A program made the position numbers and the translations under genes. The notes beneath the pieces were generated by a model. It saw nothing but the letters and a program-made list of their open reading frames with translations. It was not told the DNA's origin and searched no databases. This document shows, piece by piece, positions 53,289-62,205 of a stretch of 64,000 bases of DNA. Each line of letters opens with the position of its first letter. The stretch's first letter is position 1. Origin of the DNA: Eubacterium xylanophilum ATCC 35991 (GTDB taxonomy: Bacteria > Bacillota > Clostridia > Lachnospirales > Lachnospiraceae); NCBI RefSeq assembly GCF_000518685.1, contig NZ_KI912470.1, forward strand, positions 191,599 to 255,598, given 5' to 3'.

Positions 53289-54209
53289 ATGCGACATATA
53301 ATGGATGCTCTCGATTTATCACCAGAAGAGTTAGATGATTTGATTTGTCTTGCCAAGAGAATAATTGACAATCCAGAAAAATATTCAGAATGTTGTAAGG
53401 GAAAGAAACTTGCAACGTGTTTTTATGAACCAAGCACACGTACCAGACTAAGTTTTGAGGCTGCTATGCTCAACTTAGGTGGTAGTGTTCTTGGTTTTTC
53501 TTCTGCTGACTCAAGTTCAGCGGCAAAGGGCGAAAGTGTATCGGATACTATAAGGGTAATTTCTTCATATGCGGATATATGTGCAATGCGCCATCCCAAG
53601 GAAGGTGCTCCGCTTGTGGCATCTATGCACTCCAGAATTCCCGTTATCAATGCCGGGGATGGTGGACACAATCATCCAACACAAACCTTGACAGATTTGC
53701 TTACAATCAATATTCTCAAGGGAAGATTTGACAATCTTAAAATTGGTTTTTGTGGAGACCTCAAGTTTGGTAGAACTGTTCATTCACTTATAAATGCCAT
53801 GGTAAGATATGAAAATGTAGAATTTGTTCTCATATCACCACCTGAACTTCGAATACCGGACTATTTGCGCAAGGGAACACTTGATGCTAACAACATCAAG
53901 TATACAGAGGTAAGTGATTTGGATTCTGTCATTGGAGATATGGATCTTCTGTATATGACAAGAGTTCAGAGGGAGAGATTCTTTAACGAGGAAGACTATA
54001 TTCGTTTGAAGGATAGTTTTATACTTGATGCAGCAAAGATGGCACTTGCGAGAGAAGATATGTTGGTGCTTCATCCACTTCCTAGAGTGAATGAGATTTC
54101 TACAGAGGTGGACGAGGATCCTCGTGCAGTGTATTTTAAGCAAGCTCAGTATGGAGTTTATATTCGCATGGCTTTGATTATGACGCTTCTCGGTATTAAA
54201 GTAGATTGA
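53289..54209 (+). CDS. pyrB: Aspartate carbamoyltransferase catalytic subunit
   Basis: PyrB joins carbamoyl phosphate and aspartate in pyrimidine synthesis. The 306-aa protein has the carbamoyl phosphate motif [20 protein letters not shown], the [18 protein letters not shown] signature, and the aspartate-binding [16 protein letters not shown] near the C-terminus. GAGG is about 8 bases before the ATG. The regulatory subunit gene pyrI follows after 22 bases, so the holoenzyme is the class B (E. coli-like) allosteric form. Confidence 0.97.
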   Translation: MRHIMDALDLSPEELDDLICLAKRIIDNPEKYSECCKGKKLATCFYEPSTRTRLSFEAAMLNLGGSVLGFSSADSSSAAKGESVSDTIRVISSYADICAMRHPKEGAPLVASMHSRIPVINAGDGGHNHPTQTLTDLLTINILKGRFDNLKIGFCGDLKFGRTVHSLINAMVRYENVEFVLISPPELRIPDYLRKGTLDANNIKYTEVSDLDSVIGDMDLLYMTRVQRERFFNEEDYIRLKDSFILDAAKMALAREDMLVLHPLPRVNEISTEVDEDPRAVYFKQAQYGVYIRMALIMTLLGIKVD

Positions 54210-54231
54210 TAGAAAGGAATTAGGTGAAAGA

Positions 54232-54654
54232 ATGCTTAACATTGGTGGATTGGATCAAGGTGTGGTAATTGATCACATTAAAGCCGGACATGGAATGAAG
54301 ATTTATGATTATCTGGGACTTGAAAAATTCGATTGTTCTGTTGCAATCATCAAGAATGCCAAGAGCAACAAGATGGGCAAAAAAGATATCATCAAGATAG
54401 AAGGGCCGCTTAGAGTTGATCTTGATATTCTAGGAGTTCTCGATGATAAGATCACTATTAACATAATTGAACACAATGATATTGTTGAGAAGAGAGCGTT
54501 GAAGCTTCCCAAGGTAGTGACCAATATCATTAAATGCAAGAACCCAAGATGCATAACTTCTATTGAACAGGAACTGGATCACAAGTTTGTACTCACGGAT
54601 CCGAAGGAACGAGTATACAGATGTATGTATTGTGAGCAGAAATTCAAGGAGTAG
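54232..54654 (+). CDS. pyrI: Aspartate carbamoyltransferase regulatory subunit
   Basis: PyrI binds CTP/ATP and modulates PyrB. At 140 aa (slightly shorter than the E. coli protein) it has the allosteric domain (NIGGLDQGVVIDHIKAGHGM; NKMGKKDIIKIEG) and the C-terminal zinc domain with four cysteines, CKNPRC and CMYC. All four zinc ligands are present, so the regulatory subunit should associate with PyrB. Confidence 0.96.
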   Translation: MLNIGGLDQGVVIDHIKAGHGMKIYDYLGLEKFDCSVAIIKNAKSNKMGKKDIIKIEGPLRVDLDILGVLDDKITINIIEHNDIVEKRALKLPKVVTNIIKCKNPRCITSIEQELDHKFVLTDPKERVYRCMYCEQKFKE

Positions 54655-54656
54655 TT

Positions 54657-54956
54657 ATGTTGGAAAAGTTTTATTTTGCTCACCAAGATTTAATATTGTA
54701 TTTTGTAGCAGTGATAAATATTCTCACGTTTTTCATATATGGGATTGATAAGTGGAAGTCAAAACACAAGAAATATCGCATATCAGAAAATTGTTTGATT
54801 AGTTTGGCTGTGATAGGTGGGGCTTTTGGAGCATATCTTGGTATGAGAGCATTTCATCATAAGACCAAGAAGAACAAGTTTCGCATAACGGTGCCTCTGT
54901 TTGCTTTATTATACATGGCATTCTTCATATGGATGTATGTACATGTAAAGCTATGA
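54657..54956 (+). CDS. DUF1294 family membrane protein
   Basis: The 99-aa product has about three membrane helices and the DUF1294 pattern FIYGIDKWKSKHKKYRISEN, LISLAVIGGAFGAYLGMRAF, HHKTKKNKFRITVPLFALLY. The function of the family is unknown. AGGAG at 54647-54651 lies within the end of pyrI, 5 bases before the ATG, so it is coupled to pyrBI. No role in pyrimidine metabolism is implied. Confidence 0.88.
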   Translation: MLEKFYFAHQDLILYFVAVINILTFFIYGIDKWKSKHKKYRISENCLISLAVIGGAFGAYLGMRAFHHKTKKNKFRITVPLFALLYMAFFIWMYVHVKL

Positions 54957-54972
54957 TGTATAGAAAAAATAT

Positions 54973-55001
54973 TTGCAAAATAGAGAAATAAGAAGTATAA
55001 T
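54973..55001 (+). promoter_or_regulatory. Promoter of the aconitase-family gene
   Basis: TTGCAA (54973-54978), 17 bases, TATAAT (54996-55001) is a near-consensus sigma-A promoter. The 70-base leader contains a TTGAC/GTCAA hairpin extended by ATGA/TCAT, with a bulge (55007-55042). Confidence 0.8.
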
Positions 55002-55077
55002 ATTGAATGATGTGTTTTGACTTTTAAAGCGCGTCAATCATAGAAGATTATAATTTATCAGAGTAAGGAGAGAGACA

Positions 55078-57354
55078 ATGATCAATTTGTATGACGGCGG
55101 AGCTTATCTCGTTAATGGAAAAGAATTAGTTCCGGAGAACGAGCAGGGAAAGCTTGACAGCCTTGGAGTTAAGACAAGCAAAGAAGATGCCAAGAAAGGA
55201 ACTATGGCATATAGAATATTAGAAAACCACAATAAGTCTGGAAATATGCAGAACTTGAACATTAAGTTTGACAAGCTTATTTCTCATGACATTACATTTG
55301 TTGGAATCTTGCAGACTGCAAGAGCATCAGGACTTGAGAAGTTTCCGGTGCCATATGTATTGACAAATTGTCATAATAGTTTGTGTGCCGTAGGTGGTAC
55401 TATCAATGAAGACGACCATGTTTTTGGTTTGTCATGTGCTAAGAAGTACGGCGGAATCTATGTTCCACCTCATCAGGCAGTTATCCACCAGTTTGCCCGT
55501 GAGATGCTTGCTGGCGGAGGAAAGATGATTCTTGGTTCTGATAGCCATACTCGTTATGGAGCTCTTGGAACGATGGCAATGGGCGAAGGTGGCCCAGAAA
55601 TCGTTAAGCAGCTTCTCGAGCAGACATATGATATCGCTATGCCTGGTGTAATTGCTATTTATCTTAAGGGAGCGCCTGCTAAGGGAGTTGGTCCTCAGGA
55701 TATCGCTTTGGCAATTATTGGCGCGGTATTTGAAAATGGTTATGTCAATAATAAAGTTATGGAATTTGTAGGAGATGGAGTTAATAACTTAAGTGTTGAT
55801 TATAGAATTGGTGTTGATGTTATGACAACAGAGACAACATGTCTATCTTCAATATGGAAAACAGATTCCAAGGTAAAGGAATTCTATGACATACATGGAA
55901 GAAGCGAAGACTTTAAAGAGATTAATCCACAAGATGTAGCTTACTACGATGGTGTGGTTGAGGTTGATTTGTCTAAGATCAAACCTATGATTGCAATGCC
56001 ATTCCACCCAAGTAATGTATATACTATTGAGGAGCTTAATAACAATCTTGAGGATATCCTCCGTGATGTTGAGAAGAAAGCTCTTGTCAGTCTTGACAAT
56101 AATAAAGACATTAAGTTTACACTTACAGATAAGATTAAGAATGGTAAGCTCTATGTAGAGCAGGGCGTTATCGCTGGTTGTGCCGGTGGTGGATTTGAGA
56201 ATATCTGTGATGCTACGGATATTCTTAGAGGAAAATACATCGGCGCTGATGAATTCTCTCTAAGCGTATATCCAGCTAGTCAGCCTATTATGATGGAAAT
56301 AGCTAAGAATGGATGTTATGCAGACTTGTTGGCTACAGGAGCTACAGTGCGTACTGCATTCTGTGGACCATGCTTTGGTGCAGGTGATGTTCCAAGCAAT
56401 GGCGGTCTTAGTATCCGTCATTCAACACGTAACTTCCCTAATAGAGAGGGATCAAAGGTTACAAATGGTCAGATTGCATCTGTTGCGCTTATGGATGCTC
56501 GTTCTATTGCTGCAACAGCAGCTAATAAGGGATATCTTACAGCCGCAACTGATATAGATGTAAATTATAATAAGCCAAAGTATTTCTATGATAAGAATAT
56601 TTATGAGAATCGTGTATACAACGGAGTAGGAAAGGCTGATCCATCAGTTGAGATTAAATTTGGTCCTAATATCGTTGATTGGCCAGAGATGTTCCCACTT
56701 ACAGAAAATGTATTGTTGAAGGCAGTTTCAATGATTCATGATCCTGTAACAACGACAGATGAGCTCATCCCTTCTGGAGAGACATCATCATATCGTTCTA
56801 ATCCTTTGGGACTTGCTGAGTTTACACTTTCAAGAAAGGACCCTGCATATGTTGGTAAAGCCAAGGAAGTTCAGAAAGCAGAGAAGGCGAGACTTGCAGG
56901 AGAAGATATATTTGCAGTAGATCCTGAACTTGAGAGCGTATATAAAGCAATCAATGAAAAGTTCGATGCAAAACCAGAGGAGACAGAGATTGGAAGTGTG
57001 ATTTTTGCTGTTAAGCCTGGTGACGGTTCAGCTAGAGAACAGGCGGCAAGTTGTCAGAGAGTACTTGGCGGAATGGCCAATATTGCCCGTGAGTATGCGA
57101 CTAAGAGATATCGTTCAAATCTCATTAACTGGGGAATGCTTCCATTTGTATTTGATGGTGAGCTTGAGTTCGACAAAGATGATTATATCTTTGTTAAGGA
57201 TATCAAGAAGGCAATCGAAAACAAAGAAGATACTATCAAAGCATATGTTGCCAATAAGGGCATGAAGGAGATGGAACTTCATCTCGGAGCTTTGACAGAT
57301 GATGAGAGAGAGATTATTCTCAAGGGTTGCTTGATTAACTACAATAGAAAATAA
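55078..57354 (+). CDS. Aconitase-family hydratase (YbhJ-like)
   Basis: This 758-aa protein has the aconitase fold: catalytic domains 1-3, the substrate-region [20 protein letters not shown], cluster cysteines C368 ([10 protein letters not shown]) and C429/C432 (CGPCFGAGD), and a C-terminal swivel domain. Spacing of the three cysteines (61, 3) matches aconitases, so a [4Fe-4S] cluster is likely. However, the usual SCTN around the first cysteine is replaced by CAGG, so the substrate may differ from citrate/isocitrate. It resembles the E. coli YbhJ type annotated as a hydratase. AAGGAG precedes the ATG; no other citric acid cycle gene is adjacent. Confidence 0.85.
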   Translation: MINLYDGGAYLVNGKELVPENEQGKLDSLGVKTSKEDAKKGTMAYRILENHNKSGNMQNLNIKFDKLISHDITFVGILQTARASGLEKFPVPYVLTNCHNSLCAVGGTINEDDHVFGLSCAKKYGGIYVPPHQAVIHQFAREMLAGGGKMILGSDSHTRYGALGTMAMGEGGPEIVKQLLEQTYDIAMPGVIAIYLKGAPAKGVGPQDIALAIIGAVFENGYVNNKVMEFVGDGVNNLSVDYRIGVDVMTTETTCLSSIWKTDSKVKEFYDIHGRSEDFKEINPQDVAYYDGVVEVDLSKIKPMIAMPFHPSNVYTIEELNNNLEDILRDVEKKALVSLDNNKDIKFTLTDKIKNGKLYVEQGVIAGCAGGGFENICDATDILRGKYIGADEFSLSVYPASQPIMMEIAKNGCYADLLATGATVRTAFCGPCFGAGDVPSNGGLSIRHSTRNFPNREGSKVTNGQIASVALMDARSIAATAANKGYLTAATDIDVNYNKPKYFYDKNIYENRVYNGVGKADPSVEIKFGPNIVDWPEMFPLTENVLLKAVSMIHDPVTTTDELIPSGETSSYRSNPLGLAEFTLSRKDPAYVGKAKEVQKAEKARLAGEDIFAVDPELESVYKAINEKFDAKPEETEIGSVIFAVKPGDGSAREQAASCQRVLGGMANIAREYATKRYRSNLINWGMLPFVFDGELEFDKDDYIFVKDIKKAIENKEDTIKAYVANKGMKEMELHLGALTDDEREIILKGCLINYNRK

Positions 57355-57372
57355 GAATAAATGATATATTCA

Positions 57373-57404
57373 TCAGGGCTCACTGATAAGGTGGGCCTTG
57401 ATTT
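57373..57404 (+). terminator. Terminator after the aconitase-family gene
   Basis: TCAGGGCTCAC and GTGGGCCTTGA form an 11-bp stem with two G-U pairs and a 7-base loop, then TTTG. It lies 18 bases after the stop. The T-tract is short, so termination may be incomplete. Confidence 0.6.
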
Positions 57405-57426
57405 GTATATAGAGGAATAGTGGGTT

Positions 57427-57912
57427 ATGTTTAGAAACAATAACAGAATATTTTACTTGGTGTTAATTGTAATTGTTTGTGGTATTATTTTTTCTTTTTC
57501 CGCCACGCCCGGCAATGAATCTGATTCAGAGAGTTTGTATGTTGGAAGAATGATATGCAATGCTGTGGTACCCGAATATCAGAGGATGAGCGAGACGGAA
57601 CAATACAACTTAGCATTTAGTATTAATTATGATATTAGAAAGTGTGCCCATGCTTTGGAATACGCGGTTTTGGCAATGTTATTTTTCGGCTTTTGGGATT
57701 CATTTAGGACCTCAAAGTGGAGGGTATTTATGATTGCAGGTTTGTGCACGTTGCTTTATGCCGCCAGTGATGAATTGCATCAAATGTTTGTTCCGGGTAG
57801 GGACGGAAAGGTTTTGGATGTAATTAATGACTGTCTAGGCGCATGTATTGGGCTGTTGGTGATACTATTAATAACGCGATTTAAAAGGAAGAAGATTGAT
57901 GAAGAAAAATGA
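57427..57912 (+). CDS. VanZ-like membrane protein
   Basis: The 161-aa product has about four membrane helices (first at residues 8-26) and the VanZ-family features RKCAHALEYAVLAMLFFGFW, AASDELHQMFVPGRDGKVLD and VINDCLGACIGLLVILLI. VanZ confers low-level teicoplanin resistance in enterococci, but most relatives have no known role; no resistance is claimed. The C-terminus overlaps the next gene by 14 bases. Confidence 0.88.
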   Translation: MFRNNNRIFYLVLIVIVCGIIFSFSATPGNESDSESLYVGRMICNAVVPEYQRMSETEQYNLAFSINYDIRKCAHALEYAVLAMLFFGFWDSFRTSKWRVFMIAGLCTLLYAASDELHQMFVPGRDGKVLDVINDCLGACIGLLVILLITRFKRKKIDEEK

Positions 57913-59278
57913 GATATATCAGGGAAAAGTGATGAAATTAAAATTTCCCAATAAAGGAGTCGTCGAAGTAGAGGGCGAGGAAGACAAGGTAATAGTGAAA
58001 AATGTTCTGCCCGGACAAGTTGTTTCTTTTAGGCTGACCAAGAATAAGACCAATAAAAAAGAAGGGCGCTTGATTGAAGTTGTCGAGGCTTCTGAAGTGG
58101 AGAATCAAGTTCCACCATGCCCTCATTTTGGTGAATGTGGAGGATGTTCTTATCAGAGCATGTCATATGATAGACAGACGGAACTTAAGCTCAGCCAAGT
58201 TAGAGAGCTTCTTACCAATGTTGTTCCGGATATAAAACTTGATACATGCGTTGAGAGCCCAGATATCTGGGAATATCGCAACAAGATGGAGTTTTCCTTT
58301 GGAGATGAAATCAAAGACGGACCATTGACTTTGGGATTACACAAAAAGGGAAGCTTTTATGACATTGTTCCGGTAAAAGAATGTAGAATTGTACATGAGG
58401 ATATACGCAAGTGCTTGGCGACAACACTTAATTATTTTGCTGAAAAAAATATTTCATATTATCATAAGATGAGCCATGAAGGATATCTCAGACATTTGCT
58501 TGTCAGGAGATCAAGGAAGAATCAGGAAATCATGCTTTGCCTTGTGACGACTTCACAAATTGAAGATGATGATGAGTTAATCTCTGGATATTCGAAAGCT
58601 ATTCAGGAACTTGATCTTCAGGGGAGTTTGGCTGGAATACTCCACATGACCAATGATGGCCTTGCAGATATGGTACGAGCTGACAAGATTGATGTTTTAT
58701 ATGGAGCGGACTATTTTTACGAGGAAATATTGGGATTAAAATTCAAAATCACGCCATTTTCCTTCTTTCAAACAAACTCTTACGGAGCAGAAAAACTATA
58801 TTCGATTGCAAGGGAATACCTAGGTGATGAAAAGAAGAATGTGGTCTTTGATTTGTACAGTGGAACGGGGACTATCAGTCAGATTATTGCACCTGTTGCG
58901 GGAAAAGTGATTGGTGTTGAAATTGTTGAAGAGGCGGTGGAAGCTGCTAAGGAGAATGCGAAACTCAATAAACTTGACAATGTAGAATTTATAGCGGATG
59001 ATGTGCTGAAGGCGCTTGATAATATTGCTGATAAACCGGATTATATCATTCTTGATCCACCGAGGGAAGGCGTTCATCCTAAAGCACTAAGAAAGATTCT
59101 TGAATATGGAGTCGAGAAGATGATATATATTTCCTGTAAACCAACATCTCTCGCAAGAGACCTAGAGATGTTCATAGAGTATGGCTACTATCCAGAAAAG
59201 GCTGTGTGTGTTGATATGTTTCCGTGGACAAGAGGGGTTGAGACGGTTTGCCTCTTAAGTAGAAGTGTGGTAAAATAA
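57899..59278 (+). CDS. 23S rRNA (uracil-5-)-methyltransferase RlmD/RlmCD-type
   Basis: This is a RumA/TrmA-family SAM-dependent methyltransferase of 459 aa that makes 5-methyluridine in 23S rRNA. It has an N-terminal TRAM domain, iron-sulphur cysteines in CPHFGECGGCSYQ, FFQTNSYGAEKLY, the SAM motif DLYSGTGTISQIIAP, DPPREGVHPKAL and the catalytic region YISCKPTSLARDL. Most relatives have C-N-P at the last motif; here it is C-K-P. Whether it targets U747, U1939 or both (as B. subtilis RlmCD) cannot be told. ATG 57899 follows AAGGAAG. Confidence 0.93.
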   Translation: MKKNEIYQGKVMKLKFPNKGVVEVEGEEDKVIVKNVLPGQVVSFRLTKNKTNKKEGRLIEVVEASEVENQVPPCPHFGECGGCSYQSMSYDRQTELKLSQVRELLTNVVPDIKLDTCVESPDIWEYRNKMEFSFGDEIKDGPLTLGLHKKGSFYDIVPVKECRIVHEDIRKCLATTLNYFAEKNISYYHKMSHEGYLRHLLVRRSRKNQEIMLCLVTTSQIEDDDELISGYSKAIQELDLQGSLAGILHMTNDGLADMVRADKIDVLYGADYFYEEILGLKFKITPFSFFQTNSYGAEKLYSIAREYLGDEKKNVVFDLYSGTGTISQIIAPVAGKVIGVEIVEEAVEAAKENAKLNKLDNVEFIADDVLKALDNIADKPDYIILDPPREGVHPKALRKILEYGVEKMIYISCKPTSLARDLEMFIEYGYYPEKAVCVDMFPWTRGVETVCLLSRSVVK

Positions 59279-59413
59279 ACATATGTGCTTGCTATACGCA
59301 TTCTGTGCCGGATAGGGATGATGATAATGAAGATAGTAGGGAATCTTTCATTGAAGTAATCATCTGTTTAAGGGATTCTAAGGGATAAAAGTAACAGTTT
59401 AAATGAAAGGTAT

Positions 59414-60793
59414 ATGATTAAAATGGGTAAGAAGAGTTCTATCGTAATTGACGAGAAAACACCGCTGCTTTTCTTGGCAGGTCCGATGTTTCTTGAAATG
59501 CTGCTCAATACTATGCTCCACAATGTGGATACAATTATGCTTAGTCACTATGACGAATATGCGGTTGGAGCAGTGGGTAATGCCAATACTATTATGTTCA
59601 TGATGAACATTTTGTTTAATATCATTGCAACGGCGACAAGTGTTGTTGTTGCTCAGTATCTCGGAGCAAAGCAGTATAAGAAGATGAATATGATTTATAC
59701 GCTTTCCGTAATCGTAAATCTAATTGTTGGATTTGCAATTAGTGGCTTGTTCTGCGCGGCTAATCCGTTTATCATGGATTTTCTCCATGTATCACCGGAG
59801 ATGCGTCCGTATTCCATGATATACATCTATATTGTAGGTGGATCTGGAGCTGTGACTGCAGTATTTAACGTAATGCTTCAGATTCTTAGATGTAACGGCT
59901 ATACCAAGATAGGTATGTGGGTAACATTTGCAATCAATATTTTTAATATAGTTGGAAATTATTGTTTCCTTTATGGACCATTGTCGTTCCTGAAAATGGG
60001 AGTTGCAGGAGTGTCAATATCAACGGTTGTTGCTAGAGTTTTGGCAGTTATTGCCGTGATAGTTTTCTTCTATGTCATGAAGATTGGTAGGATTTCTCTG
60101 AAATATTTGAGACCTTTCCCAGGAAAACTTCTTATTAAAATGATTAAGATAGGTCTTCCTACAGCGGGAGAGCATCTTACTTATAATCTCTACCAGACCA
60201 CATTACTCTCATTTGTAAATGCAATGGGAAATGATGCTGTAAATGCTAGAGCATACTGCAATACTCTGATTTCCTTTGGAATGATTTTCTCCAACTCTTG
60301 TGCAATGTCTACTCAGATAATAACGGGACATCTCGTGGGTGCAGGAAAATCAGAAAAGGCATACAAGCGAGTATTTAAGACATTAAGGACATCCATGCCA
60401 ATAACGATTGCATTATCGGGGATAAATGCTTTGCTATGTAGGTATACGATGCAAATATTTACACAGAATGAGAATGTCATTGCTCTCGGTCAGATGATAA
60501 TGATTGCTGACATATTTGTTGAAGCAGGACGCTGTCTTAATATGACTTTTGTAAGTAGTCTGAAAGCAGCAGGAGCTTATGTATTCCCATTGATAGCCGG
60601 TATTATATGTAATTGGGGACTTGGTCTGACCACAGGATATGTTGTTGGCGTTGCTATGGGAGTTGGAGTTGCCGGAATATTTGCCGGAACTGCTACCGAT
60701 GAGTGCATCCGTGGGCTTATCGTCATGTATTATTGGTACAAGAAGAAGTGGTTTGGTAAATCTGTTGTCAACAGGAAAAAGGAGGAGACTTAA
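59414..60793 (+). CDS. MATE family multidrug efflux transporter
   Basis: This 459-aa protein has twelve predicted membrane helices and the MATE pattern: TPLLFLAGPMFLEMLLNTML, HNVDTIMLSHYDEYAVGAVG, GHLVGAGKSEKAYKRVFKTL. It should export cationic drugs or metabolites using an ion gradient; the substrate is unknown. Two starts are possible (ATG 59414 and 59423), neither with ideal spacing to AAAGG at 59406-59410. A MerR-type gene follows after 2 bases, so the regulator and the pump are co-transcribed. Confidence 0.92.
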   Translation: MIKMGKKSSIVIDEKTPLLFLAGPMFLEMLLNTMLHNVDTIMLSHYDEYAVGAVGNANTIMFMMNILFNIIATATSVVVAQYLGAKQYKKMNMIYTLSVIVNLIVGFAISGLFCAANPFIMDFLHVSPEMRPYSMIYIYIVGGSGAVTAVFNVMLQILRCNGYTKIGMWVTFAINIFNIVGNYCFLYGPLSFLKMGVAGVSISTVVARVLAVIAVIVFFYVMKIGRISLKYLRPFPGKLLIKMIKIGLPTAGEHLTYNLYQTTLLSFVNAMGNDAVNARAYCNTLISFGMIFSNSCAMSTQIITGHLVGAGKSEKAYKRVFKTLRTSMPITIALSGINALLCRYTMQIFTQNENVIALGQMIMIADIFVEAGRCLNMTFVSSLKAAGAYVFPLIAGIICNWGLGLTTGYVVGVAMGVGVAGIFAGTATDECIRGLIVMYYWYKKKWFGKSVVNRKKEET

Positions 60794-60795
60794 TA

Positions 60796-61542
60796 ATGGG
60801 ACTGTATCGCCTCAGTGAAGTGGTAAAGAGGACAGGAGTTTCACGAAGGGCCCTGCAAGGGTATGAACGGATGGGACTCGTCAGACCTACGGACAAAACT
60901 GAGAGTGGATATTGGCTTTATGACGACGAAGCGATTGGAACTATCATCTGTATTAAGATGATGTCATGTGCGGGTTATACGAGAAAACAAATTAAAGAGA
61001 TTCTTGATCACGGCTATTTTACTTTAGAAAATATTGATCAGATTGTTGAAAATTTGGAAGATAAGAAAAAAAGAATAGAGAATATTCTGGAGTACATGAG
61101 AGTATATAGAATAGTATATCAAGAATATAAAAGAGTATTACAGGATAAGATATCCCCCGAATTAGCTGATGATTGGGTTGCTCGTATACTTCCCGAAACT
61201 TCAGTGTCTATTGAAGAAATTGTAGACTATATGATGGAAGATGAATATGAATTTAAATATCATAATATTATGCTTGTGCTGTTTGAGATAGTGATGCATT
61301 ATGATGATGGCATAGATGATCCGAACAATCAAGAAAAGATATTGCGTGTATTCAATTTTTTCAAAAATGAAGGGATTTTTGATGACGAAAAGCCATCAGA
61401 AGAATTTATCCAAATGCTTGAAGAATTAGCAGATGAGGGATTCTATGATAACATGGATAAAATGCTGGGGGTTAATGGTAGAAAGATTGTGCGCGAAGCG
61501 GCACAGGAGATGATAAATAATTACAAATTAGATTTAATATAG
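60796..61542 (+). CDS. MerR family transcriptional regulator (with MATE pump)
   Basis: The first ~75 residues of this 248-aa protein are a MerR winged-helix domain (LSEVVKRTGVSRRALQGYER, MGLVRPTDKTESGYWLYDDE), followed by a long dimerisation coiled coil (about 80-120). The C-terminal region (about 125-248) is acidic and resembles no effector-binding domain I recognise. It starts 2 bases after the MATE stop and is probably coupled to it. No MerR-type operator was found upstream of the MATE gene. It is paralogous to the next gene within the DNA-binding domain. Confidence 0.9.
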   Translation: MGLYRLSEVVKRTGVSRRALQGYERMGLVRPTDKTESGYWLYDDEAIGTIICIKMMSCAGYTRKQIKEILDHGYFTLENIDQIVENLEDKKKRIENILEYMRVYRIVYQEYKRVLQDKISPELADDWVARILPETSVSIEEIVDYMMEDEYEFKYHNIMLVLFEIVMHYDDGIDDPNNQEKILRVFNFFKNEGIFDDEKPSEEFIQMLEELADEGFYDNMDKMLGVNGRKIVREAAQEMINNYKLDLI

Positions 61543-61588
61543 AAAAATGGTGTATAAGTAAACAATTACACTGATTTATCGATGTTTT

Positions 61589-61620
61589 TAACGCTGGAAT
61601 AATTCTAGCGTTATTTTTTT
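61589..61620 (+). terminator. Intrinsic terminator after the first MerR gene
   Basis: TAACGCT (61589-61595) and AGCGTTA (61607-61613) form the stem, with GAAT/ATTC continuing inside, followed by TTTTTTT (61614-61620). It ends 11 bases before the -35 of the next promoter. Confidence 0.85.
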
Positions 61621-61631
61621 GCTCCAAAGTA

Positions 61632-61662
61632 TTGACCTGCACGTTGCGTGCAGGTGTATATT
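61632..61662 (+). promoter_or_regulatory. MerR-type promoter with 19-bp spacer and central dyad operator
   Basis: TTGACC (61632-61637), 19 bases, TATATT (61657-61662). The spacer is longer than the 17-bp optimum, which is the hallmark of MerR-activated promoters. ACCTGCACG and CGTGCAGGT form a perfect 9-bp dyad around TTG (61635-61655), inside the -35/-10 spacer. It lies directly before the MerR gene starting at 61684, implying autoregulation. Confidence 0.85.
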
Positions 61663-61683
61663 ATTCTTGTGGAGGTCGTAATC

Positions 61684-62115
61684 ATGAAAAAGATTAGAGA
61701 GGTATGTGAAATAGTCGGGGTCTCGAGAAGGACCCTTCAGGAGTATGATAAGGTAGGATTACTAAAACCTACGGAAAAGTCAAGTGCAGGATATTGGCTA
61801 TATGACGATGAGGCCATAGGTATGCTTATGCTCATACAAGTATTTATTCAGTCCGGCTACAAGAGAAGTGAGGTTAAGAAAATCATAGACTCTCCAGAAA
61901 TTGATTTTGTGAAAGAGTACGACAAAGCGATTGATGTCCTTGAGAAGAAGAAAAAGAGGATTAATGGCAATATTAATCTGTTAAATCAGCTCAAGAGTGT
62001 ATCAATGGATGTAACTGATGTGAAAACTTATGATGAAAAAAGCCTAAATGAGAGCTTCGCAGGAAGCAGCTTCCTTAACCAATGGAATGAGTTGTTGAGG
62101 AAGATGTCGGTGTAG
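61684..62115 (+). CDS. MerR family transcriptional regulator (short)
   Basis: This 143-aa MerR protein has the winged-helix domain KIREVCEIVGVSRRTLQEYD and VGLLKPTEKSSAGYWLYDDE, a coiled-coil helix (about 80-110), and only a short C-terminal tail. GGAGG at 61671-61675 sets the start at ATG 61684; the frame is open further upstream but would include the operator. No partner gene is co-directional at short distance (the lipoprotein starts 90 bases later). The inducer is unknown. Confidence 0.9.
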   Translation: MKKIREVCEIVGVSRRTLQEYDKVGLLKPTEKSSAGYWLYDDEAIGMLMLIQVFIQSGYKRSEVKKIIDSPEIDFVKEYDKAIDVLEKKKKRINGNINLLNQLKSVSMDVTDVKTYDEKSLNESFAGSSFLNQWNELLRKMSV

Positions 62116-62205
62116 AGGTAATGCATGTGTTTTAAAGTGCTTTTCTAGTAACATTGTGGGCGTGGATTTAAAAATACTAGAGTTAAAAAAGAGGATGGTG
62201 ACAAC

